From assembly GCA_029204225.1 (NCBI GenBank), contig CM055092.1, forward strand, positions 29,407,061 to 29,471,060: a stretch of 64,000 nt of DNA, given 5' to 3'. The stretch comes from Diphasiastrum complanatum. Its lineage: Eukaryota > Streptophyta > Lycopodiopsida > Lycopodiales > Lycopodiaceae. The notes under the pieces are model-generated. The model saw only the letters and a program-made list of their open reading frames with translations. It ran no database searches and was not told the DNA's origin. This document shows positions 38,061-51,019 of this stretch, in pieces. Position 1 is the stretch's first letter. Each line of letters begins with the position of its first letter. A program made the translations under genes and the position numbers.

Positions 38061-38536
38061 TAACTATGGGAAACTAACATTATCATTTATTATTTCTAAC
38101 ATATTTGTGGTTTTTTTTCCAAATGTCAATGTACACAAAACACTAACGATGTTTGTATGCAAAAATTTATCAAATAGTTTATTATCTGAACTTATGGATG
38201 AAGGCTGGCACAAAAAATCAAATGAAGATATAGAATGTAGAATTAAAATGTCTTCCATGTACTTTCGTTATCAAAAATGGAAGAACACTGATTTTTATTA
38301 TCAAAAAATACATGTTCATCATCATTTTTGAATTGAAACAAGATTCTTATTTCTTATCAATCTAGACAATTGCAATATAGTATTGTACTATCATACACAA
38401 CTTAATTGTAACAATCTATATTGATATCAATAAAAATCCCATAAATGAATTGTGTACATGTAAGAATGTATCTCCTTTTTTGGATGGTAATATATATATA
38501 TTTATGTACATTTGAAATCCTATAAAATTGAAATGT

Positions 38537-39594
38537 CTATTCGGTAAGTTTTTCTTTATTTTCTATATTAATATCAGGAGCTTGATAGACAACAATCTTT
38601 TGTCTTGTTATTTTGCCTTTCTCTTTATTAGGAAGGACTTCTATGTCTCTTTGATCGTATATTATAACATCTGCATCCAGAGCAACCTGAAAAGTTGTTA
38701 AGGCAGGAGCAGCTTTCTTTTTAGCGTCTTCAAACTCTGGAACAAAACTTATACCATTCGATACAATTTTTGTATCAACTCTTGTCGCAATCTATACACT
38801 TCCTCGGGATTGTACGGGTCAAGAGTGAACTGTCATCACAAACAAGATGAATGAGCAATTTACTAACAATGACACTAAATAAATAAGAATTAGAATGAAA
38901 AGAACAACATATGAACAAAATATTACCCTATTAATATCAACATCGACTTGTAGATTGTACCACTGAAAAAATAGTTTTGTATTGTATAGCACGAACGAAG
39001 CACAACTAAAAGAATCCTTATCCTATACAAACTACATATATTGAACAAAAATTGTTAATATTATGATATATAATTTATTTGCGCTATGACAAGAGACTTA
39101 AAATAAAAAAAGATGCATATAAGCAATAAATACGATATACCATGAGAGATTTCATGTTTATTTCGCCAATAGAACTTGCCATTATTGGTATATCCTGAAC
39201 GACTGCATGAGATAGAGAATCAAATTCTCTGTGTTTTTTCAGCTAAGTTTATTTTTACACATAGAAAATTTGCTACTCCCTCTTTATTTATTTTCACAAA
39301 AAGAATGTTCATACTCCAATGCTGACTGCAACAATCAAAATGAAACTAGAATCAATTTTGACATGAGTATAATCATCAAAATAAAAGACATCAACACCAA
39401 ACTAGCAAAACTTATTTATTTTCATATGGAATAAAATAAGATTTGGCCATCTCAAAATTGGCCGCTTTTGCCTTTACTGCCGACATGAAAAAAGGACTAA
39501 CAACAAAAATGTCTCCTATGAAATCGAGACTGATATTGTGCTGCAAAAGGTTTTGGTCGGTTTCAACAATAGTATCTGTAATCTCGAAATTGTT
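38537..39594 (-). pseudogene. Exon-like blocks of an unrecognised protein
   Basis: Minus-strand blocks in order. A (39,594-39,412): FEITDTIVETDQNLLQHN, FIGDIFVVSPFFMSAVKAKA. C (39,242-39,141, AG/GT borders, 34 open codons): LKKHREFDSLSHAVVQDIP. D (39,022-38,927, AG/GT borders, exactly 32 codons): CASFVLYNTKLFFQWYNLQV. E (38,829-38,537): FTLDPYNPEEVYRLRQEL, then a one-base frame shift, then VSNGISFVPEFEDAKKKAA, DADVIIYDQRDIEVLPNKE and a stop. A possible small block lies near 39,300-39,325. C, D and E join in phase 0. A stop ends A and a frameshift breaks E, so the gene is decayed. I do not recognise the family. Confidence 0.55.
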
Positions 39595-39705
39595 TTATTT
39601 TTAAGCTCTGCACAAAATTTGGAACTTAGTCGGGAGGCTTGATCTATCCAAAGGCAGATCTCTAGAGGTGCTGGCATTATCCACGTGAAGATCTAAATAA
39701 TGCTC

Positions 39706-40058
39706 TCAAAGTCTTTTGAGAATTATGAAATCTTTGGGCATGCTGGTAACACGCTTACCATGCAGGGCCAGAAGAAGGAATCCTCAAAAAACTGGGATAG
39801 ATAGTTCTCTACAACACCTTGTAAGACCTGCATGGCTGTAACACCAAAACGAACATGAAGCCCGAATGACATGGTGACATTTCTCACAGATCGGCCGAAG
39901 GAAACTTTCTGAATCAACAATTCGATTGCTCTATGAAGTTTCTTAATCTCCCTCAATAGACCTGCTTTCTACCATGTCGTCAGTCAGTTCCAGGAGGGAC
40001 ACGGGCAATGGACACGTATAGAGGTTCTGGCACAAGCAGCGAACGTTACCCTAGCCAT
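39706..40058 (-). pseudogene. Divergent histone H3-fold gene (H3 or CENH3-like), frameshifted
   Basis: Minus strand: ATG at 40,058 starts MARVTF with ARTS, recalling the MARTK...ARKS tail of H3. A PGT near 39,990 matches the RPGT motif before the first helix. The main block is LREIKKLHRAIELLIQKVSF, VRFGVTAMQVLQGVVENYL and FFEDSFF. One frame over it continues ALHGKRVTSMPKDF, with a stop at 39,706. This aligns along the H3 fold (REIRKYQK..LLIRKLPF, ALQEA..AYLV.LFED, HAKRVTIMPKDI). Loop 1 has canonical H3 length, whereas KDF and the very short tail recall CENH3. An insertion of about 24 bases after PGT and at least two indels make it a pseudogene. Confidence 0.72.
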
Positions 40059-40159
40059 CATGATCAAAAGAAAAACAGAATTTAAAAAAATCTCAAAATT
40101 GAAATATCGCTTCCCAGCATGCAGAAAAAGTTTTAAAAACATTTGCAAGAAAAATGTGC

Positions 40160-40760
40160 TTGAAATCGATATCAGGAGAGCAATATCGATCTTGAGCACA
40201 AGAGATGATTTTGGAAAGAGAGAACATTGATCCACGCTTGAAAGCGATATTCGGACAAAGTGCAGTATCGGTCTCCGAGCGCAGAGGGCGTGGGCGGATC
40301 GTTTAAGGTAAGTGAGCATGCTTGAGAGCAATATCGGAGAGCAGGATATTAACACGTGTCATTTTGCATGTGTGAACTGTCGAATCAATCATGATATACG
40401 AAGAATATTCTCAACGAATCATTGAATGTCATGTGTCATTTTGATCGGATTCCACACGTGCCAAATTATTTTTATGAATAGGTGATATTTGCCATAGAGT
40501 TTTCTGAAAATTTTATTGTTGCATTTAATATCATTTTCAAATGCATTCTTTCTATCCGACATACTCAGTCCGTATATCCGTGCTTGGAACCAATATTGGT
40601 CGCTCGGGTATCGCTTTCAAGCGCGCATAGTTATTTTAATTGACTTTGACCTACGTATCTGCGTTCGAAACTGATACTCGTTTCCCTGATATCGGTCCTT
40701 TAGTGCTTTCCAGTTTGACTTGCTCTCCCATTTTGTGCTTCAAATTGATATCCTGAACCT
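40160..40760. repeat. Clusters of a degenerate CTTGAAAGCGATATC motif in opposite orientations
   Basis: At 40,160-40,345 the words CTTGAAATCGATATC, CTTGAAAGCGATATT and CTTGAGAGCAATATC recur in forward sense. At 40,570-40,760 reverse-sense forms occur (GGTATCGCTTTCAAGCGC, TGATATCGG..GCTTTCC, CTTCAAATTGATATC). The centre (40,350-40,560) has a CACACGTG-type palindrome pair. Inverted clusters of a short motif suggest the ends of a small DNA transposon. No terminus or target duplication was found. Confidence 0.45.
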
Positions 40761-41020
40761 TCCTTTTTCTCATTAGGCCCTTTTTGAAATCAAAAAGAGC
40801 CTCTTCACTAATTATAATTAGTGTTAATGATGACATGTGTACCAATAACAGAGTGACAACTGAGATGGAATGGTCCATATGACATGGCACATCCAATGGT
40901 GTACATCATATCTTCAAATTCTAACCCACCCACTAACTCTCCTCTAACTCTACTTCCTCAACCCATATTAATGATGATATGACATGGCTCAAATTTGAAT
41001 TTAAATGAAAATGTGACTGT

Positions 41021-41735
41021 TTCTTCAAAGCCTTCAAACGTCGTTTTTATTAACTCAAAATGCCAAAAAATGGGGCCCAATATTGCCTTGGGCCCCCATA
41101 TTGAAAAAAAAATTTCAGAAAAAAAGGGGACCCTGTCCCCCTTTCTTTTTCCATCGGAGGTGGACATATAAAAAAAAAAAAAAAAAAGCCGCCCCCCTCC
41201 AACTGTCCAGACATTGGGGGAGGGAGGTGCCATCGCACTGTCCCGGCGCGCCCACCCGAGCCAGCGGCTTGAAGTGGGCAGTGTCGCTGGCTTCGGGTGG
41301 GCACTTCGAGCCGCTAGCTCGGGTGGGCGCGCCGGGACAGTGCGATGGCACCTCCCTCCCCCAATGTATGGACAGCTGGACGGGGGCTTTTCTTTTAATG
41401 TGTCCACCTCCGGGCCCTGCGCCTCCAAACGGGCCAGCGGCCCAGAGGGTGAATGAGGTTTGTGAGCGGGGGCCGTGCAACCAGCAGGCCAAGGGAGAGA
41501 GAGAGAGAGAGGGGGGGGGGTACGATGGAAAAAGAAAGGGGGACAAGGTACAAAGGAAAGCGGGGGAAGGGAAGGGAGGGGGAAGGGGGGGGTGTGTACC
41601 CCTCCCCCCCTCCCCCCCTTTTTTTTTGAAATTTTTTTTTCAATATGGGGGCCCAAGGCAATATTCGGCCCCATTTTTTTGCATTCTGAGTTAATAAAAA
41701 CGACGTTTGAAGGCTTTGAAAACTGAAGGCCATGT
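41021..41735. repeat. GC-rich nested foldback element
   Basis: Outer arms: 41,021-41,130 (CTTCAAAGCCTTCAAACGTC onward) and 41,615-41,735 are inverted copies over about 110 bases, including GGGCCCAATATTGCCTTGGG. Inner arms: about 41,200-41,276 and 41,302-41,382 are nearly perfect inverted repeats of about 75 bases (CATTGGGGGAGGGAGGTGCC outermost) around a loop of about 25 bases. Poly-A/poly-T and G-rich runs lie between arms. The many overlapping open frames here are by-products of this symmetry; no protein is supported. It may be a MITE, a Mutator-like element with long terminal repeats, or a source of double-stranded RNA. Confidence 0.85.
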
Positions 41736-42366
41736 TGGATTTAGAATTTTAGATTACATTAAAATTCTGTGTCCTTGCTAGATTACAGTAGGTCTATTGA
41801 AGTGTGACTTAACCCATGATAAACCCATGGTGAACTGCCACATAGGACAATCAGTGAGTTAATTAATCCTAATTAGCAAACACGTTTAGGCAAGGAAGAG
41901 GCCCTTTTTGAGTTCAAAAAGGGCCCTAATAGTATTTTTTTTGAATTTATTAGTTTGCCAACATATTTTTTTCTGCAATTTTTTTTAGAAAATGTCTAAT
42001 TTTGATTCCAATCTGTTATCTTTTTTTTATGAATTTGGTATTATTGAAAATATATATATATATTTTTTTTGTTCTTCCTTCTATCACATAAGGTCCTAGT
42101 CTGGAAACATTTTCTGATATTTATCTCAAATTTGAGTACATGCTCAGTTCAGATCTCAGAATAAAGACATAATTTATTATCAAGACTTGGTAAACCTCGA
42201 CAAGCATAGTTAGATGGCATTTCTGGAAGTGTATGGAAATTTCCAAAGTTATGCACAGAGACAGACTGGTGGACAGAAAAAAAAAAAAATCAACAATGGT
42301 GAGTAGAAGATGGAGAGTAGATAAATGCCCAAAAAGCTAGAACAGTGAGAGGAAGAGCCATTTGGC
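41736..42366. other. Non-coding, small hairpin shared with 40.78 kb
   Basis: No gene. The hairpin GGCCCTTTTTGAGTTCAAAAAGGGCC near 41,900-41,930 resembles one at about 40,775-40,802, on the other side of the foldback element. This may mark paired ends of a larger insertion. Confidence 0.4.
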
Positions 42367-43000
<634 letters not shown>

Positions 43001-43255
43001 TCTTGACCATCCGAATCACTTTGTGTTTCTTGGGTACAAGTTGTGTTTCCTATATTAGGAACTTGCAAAAGCTAAGTTTAAAATATTAATTAAATATTAG
43101 TGTACATGGCATTTTCTAGCCTAAAGGCCCAATGTTGGATTTATATGTGCAGAATGCCAACTGGATGTCTGATCCTAATACTTCCGACACTCTACCACAT
43201 TCGTGTAGCGTTTGGGTTTACTATAGGAGTCTTTTGCTGACATTTATAATATTCC

Positions 43256-44812
43256 ATGTCATTCCTAGAATTGGGCAACAATGTTGAAAAAAAGTTCTAT
43301 AATACGCATATTCGAAAAGTATTTGCCTGCTTGGAAAGAGAAAATGGTGACTCTTCTGCTGATACCCCTATCCCTACCACGACTCCCATTTCACCTCACC
43401 CTTTGATTTTTACCGAAGACCTTGATGAAGACAGTGCTTTTCAGTTAGAGTCCTTCTCACAAAAAAATATGTGATGTGGGAAATCAATCTGCCTTTGAGT
43501 TTTGTCAGGCCAATAGTTGTCAAGTACCATTTGTACCGAGTCATATCATTGAGTTTAAATCTGCAAAAACTGCTTATAAACTTTGGAGCCTTCTCTGTCA
43601 ATTTCCTAGCATCCTTGCAAAACCAACTTAATGCCTTCTGCCTTTGGTTGCATAAACCTGCTAGAGAGGTTGTCAAATCTCACCTAGTCTTTTTGTACAT
43701 ATCCGACAATACATGATTGATGCTACCATTGAACTTTCCATAAACCCTACTGCTAAGCTCCTCGCACACCTTGGCGACGCTGAGAACGTTTATGAAATTG
43801 AACGCCTTCTGAAAAAACCCTTGCAAGACAAATACTTCCAGAATACTAGCAACATAACGAGATCCTTCAATCTGAACAATCCAAGCTCGGTCATATTACG
43901 CAGCGGTAATAATAGGAAGAGAAAGTACTTTCCGAACAAAGGCAAAGAAGGGCAAGGCAATGGTGGTAAGGGAGATCTTTCTATCAGAAAGCTGAAATTT
44001 TATCGTGATTGATCCATGTGCAAGAGGACATAGAAGAAACAAGGATATTGGAGGTTAGTAATATTGGTAGACGACGATTAGTGGTTAGAAGAGACAAAGG
44101 GAGGTTTTTTTGCATTTACGTTATTAGAACAGATGCTTTGAGAGGATTGATGTTGAACGACTATACACTGAAACCTTACTTCAGATTTTTGGCTATATTG
44201 ATGAGACTTTTGAGCATATTGTGTTTGGTTGGTCTTTCTTTCCACATTTGAAGCATGAATAGTGTAAACCATTTGAAGTTTTTTGTGATTTCAATGTTGA
44301 CAACATCCCACCTTGTACTTGCGCTGACAGTGAACGTTTTAAAGAGTTCATTCCCGGAATTTTTGGGCATGTTATTTCTATGGATACTGAAATTATTAGT
44401 AGCAAATTTTTAAAGAACGACCTGACCAAAGGACTTAATCACATTCTTTTACGTCAATCTAATATAAATGAGGGGGCTTCAGAACTTTATCATGGATGGT
44501 TTGAATTGGCAAGAATTTTACCAATTTATCTTAATATTGATCATGAGACTGTTATGGAACATGCCCTGATTTGCAAAAATACTGTGACAAACTTTTTGAA
44601 AAATACCAAGTGGCTGCATGGAAAAAGTATAACAAATAAGCGTAATTGGATTACTACCATTTTGTATGTGAATGGTGTGGATAAGGCTCAACATAACCCG
44701 TGGTTTCTACTTTGGGAAAGGTCCCTCTCGAGGGGACTTTACCTTATACCTAAAGCATTTACATTCGAGTTCACTTTGTTTTTGGAGAAAAGTTTACCTC
44801 ATGCGATCTAGA
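43256..44812 (+). pseudogene. Decayed retroelement, possibly Penelope-like (RT0/RT N-terminal region)
   Basis: Coding blocks in shifting plus-strand frames: QNQLNAFCLWLHKPAREVV (43.6 kb), RQYMIDATIELSINPTAK and GDAENVYEIERLLKK (43.7-43.8 kb), CTCADSERFKEF with GHVISMD (44.3-44.4 kb), FLKNDLTKGLNHILLRQSN (44.4 kb) and NGVDKAQHNPWFLLW (44.67 kb). The pattern C.C.....F, GHV....D, KGLN.I, then DKA..NP resembles the region ahead of and into the reverse transcriptase of Penelope-like elements, from memory. A Lys/Arg-rich stretch lies between the halves. The catalytic reverse transcriptase core and GIY-YIG nuclease are not visible. A related fragment lies at 15.0-15.4 kb. The family is a best guess. 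Confidence 0.45.
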
Positions 44813-46000
<1,188 letters not shown>

Positions 46001-46796
46001 AGATTCACTACTTTATCAGCTAAATTGCATTAATAACAAGTACGTCCAATCTTCCCAATCATTCACTTCATAATTTTGCAATACGTTCCGCCCTCTAACG
46101 AAGCCGTATTAGGGCAAAAGCCATACTGATCAGTACAAGAGCAAAAAAGAACGTATTAGATTCAAAAAAATATTCTACATGTAAGTAGCTATCTTACATT
46201 ACAAAGAATGATAGAGACTTGACGTTGGTCACAGTGTTAGGTACTAGAGCACTTCCGTGCTATACTAGCCCCATGGATTCCCGTACCATTTTTTCCAGGA
46301 GTCCAAGCACAGAATAAATTGGGCAATTCAATGCCATTCAAGTGTACCATAGTTGCGTCCTATATAAGTACGTGACTTAACTTATAACAACTGGACTTAG
46401 AATGCAGAAAAAACATAGAAAACTTTATTTAAAAAAACACCGAGCGTGCTTAATTCGATTTGCGAAAAAAAAAACCCCGTTGATAACTTACAAGCACTCT
46501 ATTTCCTCTTCTTTTTTAAAAAAAAACCATAAAAAGTGCCACTTCAAAGTATGGAATATTACTACTCTTCCAAATAGCATCATAGCAGTTCATACCTGAA
46601 TGTCTGGTGAGGTGATTTCCTGTGAGCTACCCATCTTGATCTTTTCTAAGTAAAAAAAACCGCTTACGTACTATTGATGACACACCACATGTATCGAATT
46701 AATAGTAGTGTAGTCTTAATGACAAAAACTCATAGTCTTATATTGATATACTACTCAATCAAATCCTACCTTTATACAAAGAACAAGTATTATTGT

Positions 46797-47184
46797 CATG
46801 CATGTTCAAATCGTTCCTTTGCGACTTGAGAGAGTTTCAAGCTCCCGTCGAATTTAGCATACTCTGCCCCTACATCACTGGATAAGATATCAGGGGAGAT
46901 GGTGTCGTCCCTGTTGATTGTCTTCCTTTTTGCTTCTTTGTGGGTGGTGCTAGTGAAACAAGTTCTGTTGTCGGTTGTGGGGTGGCTCGCTTTATGGTGC
47001 TCGGATAGACGTCGTCGAGCTCTTTGATAGCAGCGGCCGCTCGATGTCCCAACTGTTTGGTGACCAATATGTGGAGGAGATATCCACATTTGGTGGTTGG
47101 TTTCCTAGCTTTTAAGGCTCCGCATAACTTGTCTGATACCTTTTCCGCATCCATGGTTAGGGTCAAGGAGAGAAGATCGTGCAT
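46797..47184 (-). CDS. Hypothetical ORF, unrecognised
   Basis: Two overlapping minus-strand frames have balanced composition in AT-rich surroundings. One reads KVSDKLCGALKARKPTTKCG, LGHRAAAAIKELDDVYPS and PPTKKQKGRQS. The other ends FDGSLKLSQVAKERFEHA. A frame change or a short intron near 46,900 could join them. The basic KKQKGR stretch is nuclear-signal-like. I recognise no family. It could be the 3' exon of a gene continuing to 48 kb or a transposon part. Confidence 0.3.
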
Positions 47185-48064
47185 GGCTTATTTCCCACTT
47201 TGTAGTATTATGCTTAGACACATAAGAGAGCACTTCTTATTATCACAAGAAGAAGCATACTGAAAGTTTTGTCACTCATAATCATCAAATAACAAGATAA
47301 ATGGGCGCATTTGAAGCGGCCATCTTCAATGTTTTACAGCAGAAACCGAACAGCATGTGATACCATCTACTCGATGGAACAACAAGTAATACCATAGTAG
47401 AGCTGCTATATGTCAGAAAGACAACACATGATAAGTGCTCCATCACATTGTTGATGCCATACATATGCTCAGACCACATATACAAAAGTGCCCACATATA
47501 AGAAGCAAAACATATTGTTGAGGGCGCGGCCCACTGGCCGCACTGGATTCTGCTGGCCAGCGGCCAGTCTCATACACACTCCATGCAAAATAGTTGTCAA
47601 GAGACACATCCCATAATAATAAAAAAAGGTAAGCCATATCTATGAGCAGATTATCAGCTGTCGATGCGCCCTCTTACGGAAGTCCTCCGTAGATATCCAA
47701 ACGTGAAGTGGTAATCTATGATCATCATGCCATTATGTAAGCTTGTTTGCATCACCGCATGGCTAGCAAAGGCCTTTCATCAGCAAAGAACAATCATAAA
47801 GTCTAAACAATATAAGCCTTCTTACCTTTGGTCGTAGTAGCATTCCTGCGATTATTCTTCCTTTCATTTCTAGTAGAAAACCTCTTCACCCAACAAAGCC
47901 AGCACCAATAGAGAAGTAAACCAAGCAAGAGAGAAAGAAAGAAGAAAGAGTGGACCTTAGGGTTGTAGTCTCCTCTCCTTAAATAGAAGATTCAGTGCTT
48001 CTAGAAGCATCAGCTAGTTGTAGATCCACACCGTTGGATCGAATACTTGCTATGTGCATAAATC
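47185..48064. other. Non-coding, no gene supported
   Basis: Short frames only; possible intron-like sequence upstream (minus strand) of the hypothetical ORF. The Copia fragment that follows starts abruptly near 48,065. Confidence 0.4.
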
Positions 48065-48474
48065 ATAGCCCTTTATCTCGGCTTTCCAAAAAGCAAGATA
48101 CCATCTCTCTTTCATCAACAAAATCCGAGTATAAAGCTATGACAACAACAACAAAGGAGGTTCTTTGGCTTAAAAGGCTTTTGGAGGAGCTACATGTGAT
48201 CAAGGATGAAGACATTCCATGCATATATTGTGATAATCAAGTAGCTCAACAACTTGCAAACAATCCATTCTTCCATGCTCGAACAAAGCACATTGAGATT
48301 TCACATCATTTCATGAGGGAGAAAATGCAAGCGAAGGAGATCAAGCTTATTCATGTTTCATCATCAGATTGCATTGCTGATATACTCACCAAGGCATTGC
48401 CTAAAGATCCATTTGTAAAATTAAGATTGGCTCTTGGAGTTATAGATAGATCTATGCTAGATTTACCAAGCTAG
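48065..48474 (+). pseudogene. Ty1/Copia RNase H, C-terminal part of a polyprotein
   Basis: Open frame with SRLSKKQDTISLSSTKSEYK, TKEVLWLKRLLEELH, CDNQVAQQLANNPFFHARTK, IEISHHFMREK, CIADILTKALPKDPFVKL and a normal C-terminal end (RSMLDLPS, TAG). This stretch is intact, but the reverse transcriptase, integrase and gag upstream are missing. The frame upstream of 48,065 is not Copia. Its LTR start resembles those of the 27.9-35.0 kb array, whose copies lack exactly this part. Confidence 0.9.
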
Positions 48475-48486
48475 ATTTTTGAGGAG

Positions 48487-49250
48487 TGTGAAAAATGCAA
48501 AAATAAGCTTGGTAGAGGCCAAAAAACCTTGTATATAGGATAAACACACATGTGTGGAGCCTGTTCCCATGTGTGAAACTAGTGTACTTGTCATGCACCA
48601 TAAACATATATGTTGTACATATGAGTTAAATGAGTTAATTCAAGTTCTAGTTGCTAAAATGGCCAAAAACTAGTTTTCTAGATATATGACACATGGCATT
48701 AATCTATTGATTGCATGAGCCAAATACTTTTGATAGGTGTCATATCCCATGTGTAGAGGACAGCTCACACGTGTGGAAATAGCTGAAGTAGGCGAGTTTT
48801 TGCATGATGATGACAAGGCTTTCTCACACGTGTGAGATCTGATGCATGATCAGTACCTCGAGCTCCAAAATCTGTATATATAGAGGCATATTTGGCCACA
48901 ATCAACATGAAACATCAATCTTGGTTTTGGAAGCAATTTTGTGTAATTCTCTCTATTTGTCTACATTTGTTTTGATTGTTTTGAGGTTCTATCATAGTGT
49001 ACTTTATTTTCAGGTTGGAGTCCGTACACTGACAGGGTTTCACACGTGTGAAACCGGCAAGTACATTTACCTTCATTGAATGATTGTTCTTGTTAAGATT
49101 TTATGTCTAGAATTGATCTAGATTGATCTTAATCTTCTGTATATTGATAGATCAAGCTTTGAGAATCCATCTGGAACTTAGACTGTCGATAATTCGATTG
49201 TTGTTAAGAGAAAGATACAGTGATACAGACCCACTTCACACACACACAAC
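48487..49250 (+). repeat. Copia 3' LTR of the 48-kb fragment
   Basis: The polypurine tract TTTTTGAGGAG (to 48,486) is followed by TGTGAAAAATGCAAAAATAA, matching the start of the array LTRs in element sense. It includes several CACACGTGTG or CACATGTGTG palindromes (for example near 48,767, 48,826 and 49,042). The end is tentatively ...CACACACAACA near 49,250, giving about 760 bp, close to the 737-824 bp of the array LTRs. Confidence 0.65.
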
Positions 49251-51019
49251 ATCAACTGCTTGGCCGCATGCCCCTTGTGATGCATTGCCATAAAGCTACA
49301 TTTCATGTTTAAAATGTCAAAACCTCTCTCAATATTAGTTCTTATGTGGCTCCATAGTGTAAGATGTGTATTCTTGAAAATGCTATCATAGCATTTTCTT
49401 TCTCTCTTCATTCTCCTCTTCTATTTGCTACACACATCTTCCTCATCTCTAAATGTCCATTTCTTTTTTCTACTCACTTCCTCTCTCAACCTGAGACTTG
49501 CTATTGAAAGCTCTCTTCTCCACTCCCGGAGTTACTCTCTCCTCCTACCACAACTTCTTCATCTCCACCTCACTCCACATTCCATTTTTCTACTTTGAAC
49601 TCTATGATCCACTTTCCATCCCACTATCCACACCTATTTAAGTATGATCCATCTCTACTCATGCACATTTCCTCTTTCTTCTATCTCTTTTTCTTTTGAC
49701 TGTAGTCTGCAAGCTCCAAGATGCTCCCAACTCCAAGCTAGGATACCTCCACTTGCAAGTAAGGATCTTCAAGCCTCTATGGATCTCTCCTCCACTTGTG
49801 TCCCTAATCTTAATCACAAAGGTAGATAACAAGTGGCCTCAAGTATTCACCACCCAACCATGGCTAGCTAGCACATGCAATCCTGCAACTTGGCTAATCT
49901 AGCACCCCCTTGCTAACCAATAACTAATCACAAGCATACCACCACAAACCATAGCATACTCAAGATCCAAACCCTACTTATGTCCCATACCATAAGCAAG
50001 ATCCAAACCCTAAGCGTACTACACACAAGAAAACACTCTATACACTAGTAGCCACACTAGAGCATAAGCATAGCAAACAAGAGAGATCTCTCCTCCCCCC
50101 AATGGGTGCCCTACTCCCCTCATATAGATGACAATTGGCACCCTCCAATACACTATGGAGTTCCATGCACAACCAATGAGAAAGAGAGAGGCCTAGGAGA
50201 GTTAAAGAACCTTCATAGGCTTATGGAAGGTCAAGAAACTTCTTCCATAACCTATGACTCTTTGAATGTTTTTCTTGTGGGAGTTGGGAATTTCAATGGA
50301 TCCTTTAGAAGGGCGCCCTCCTACTAGGTCCCATTGTCTAAGTTGTGCTTGTATACTTTGGTCCAAGACCAATAAAGTGATATGGTTCAAGGTTGAGGCC
50401 CAAGGTTTAGAAAAATAGCCAATACACCCATGGTACCTCAAATATAATGAAATGCCAAACAAATAGAAATTGTCAACCAAGAACAACATGCAATCAATAA
50501 TAGATTGTTGTACATATTCTCCTACAAAGAGACATTGCCAAGTTATTCCTATAAAGACATTCTTTTTTTATGCTCATAATAGATGTTACGGTAAGGTGCA
50601 TGGTTGTATCATGTGCTAGTCTCCAATCCTTCAAGTTGTTCTTCCACATTGAAAGTTCAAGCAACATCTATGGAAATCGATCAAGTAAGGAGTTTCTTTG
50701 GATGGTTATAATATGAATTATGATATCCATAATATAATATAATAACGAAATGTTGAAATCAAATTGATTTTCTTTAGCTCCCAAAATAAAGAGAGAAGGT
50801 TATTACAAGTTTCACATAAGAACAAAATAGAAAGAATAATGCAAGCTTTGTAATTTTTAAAATCTAGCCCAATCAAGATAGAATGTGTAAGAAAAATGAT
50901 ATCTAGCTACTCCTAATCTACATTGATTTTTTAGTAGGCTTGTCCTTCAATTAACTCTCAAGTTGAGTCTCAACTCACATATTGTAGCAATCACGTGTAT
51001 CATAATGCATGCCTATAAT
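49251..51019. other. Non-coding flank, 3' side of the subtilase locus
   Basis: Pyrimidine-rich sequence at 49,430-49,780 and several short repeats, with no supported gene. The last few hundred bases before 51,020 probably include the 3' untranslated region of the subtilase gene (minus strand). Confidence 0.4.

Noticed and set aside
39723-39956. Functional CENH3 gene
   Set aside because: Frameshifts, an insertion after PGT and a loop 1 of canonical H3 length argue against a working CENH3; kept as an H3-fold pseudogene.
41083-41694. Overlapping open frames of up to 238 codons on both strands, Pro/Gly/Arg-rich
   Set aside because: They arise from the symmetry and GC-rich homopolymers of the foldback; no domain, start context or codon pattern supports any of them.
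47285-47637. Minus-strand Cys-rich small proteins
   Set aside because: No conserved motif, atypical composition and no splice context; likely chance frames.
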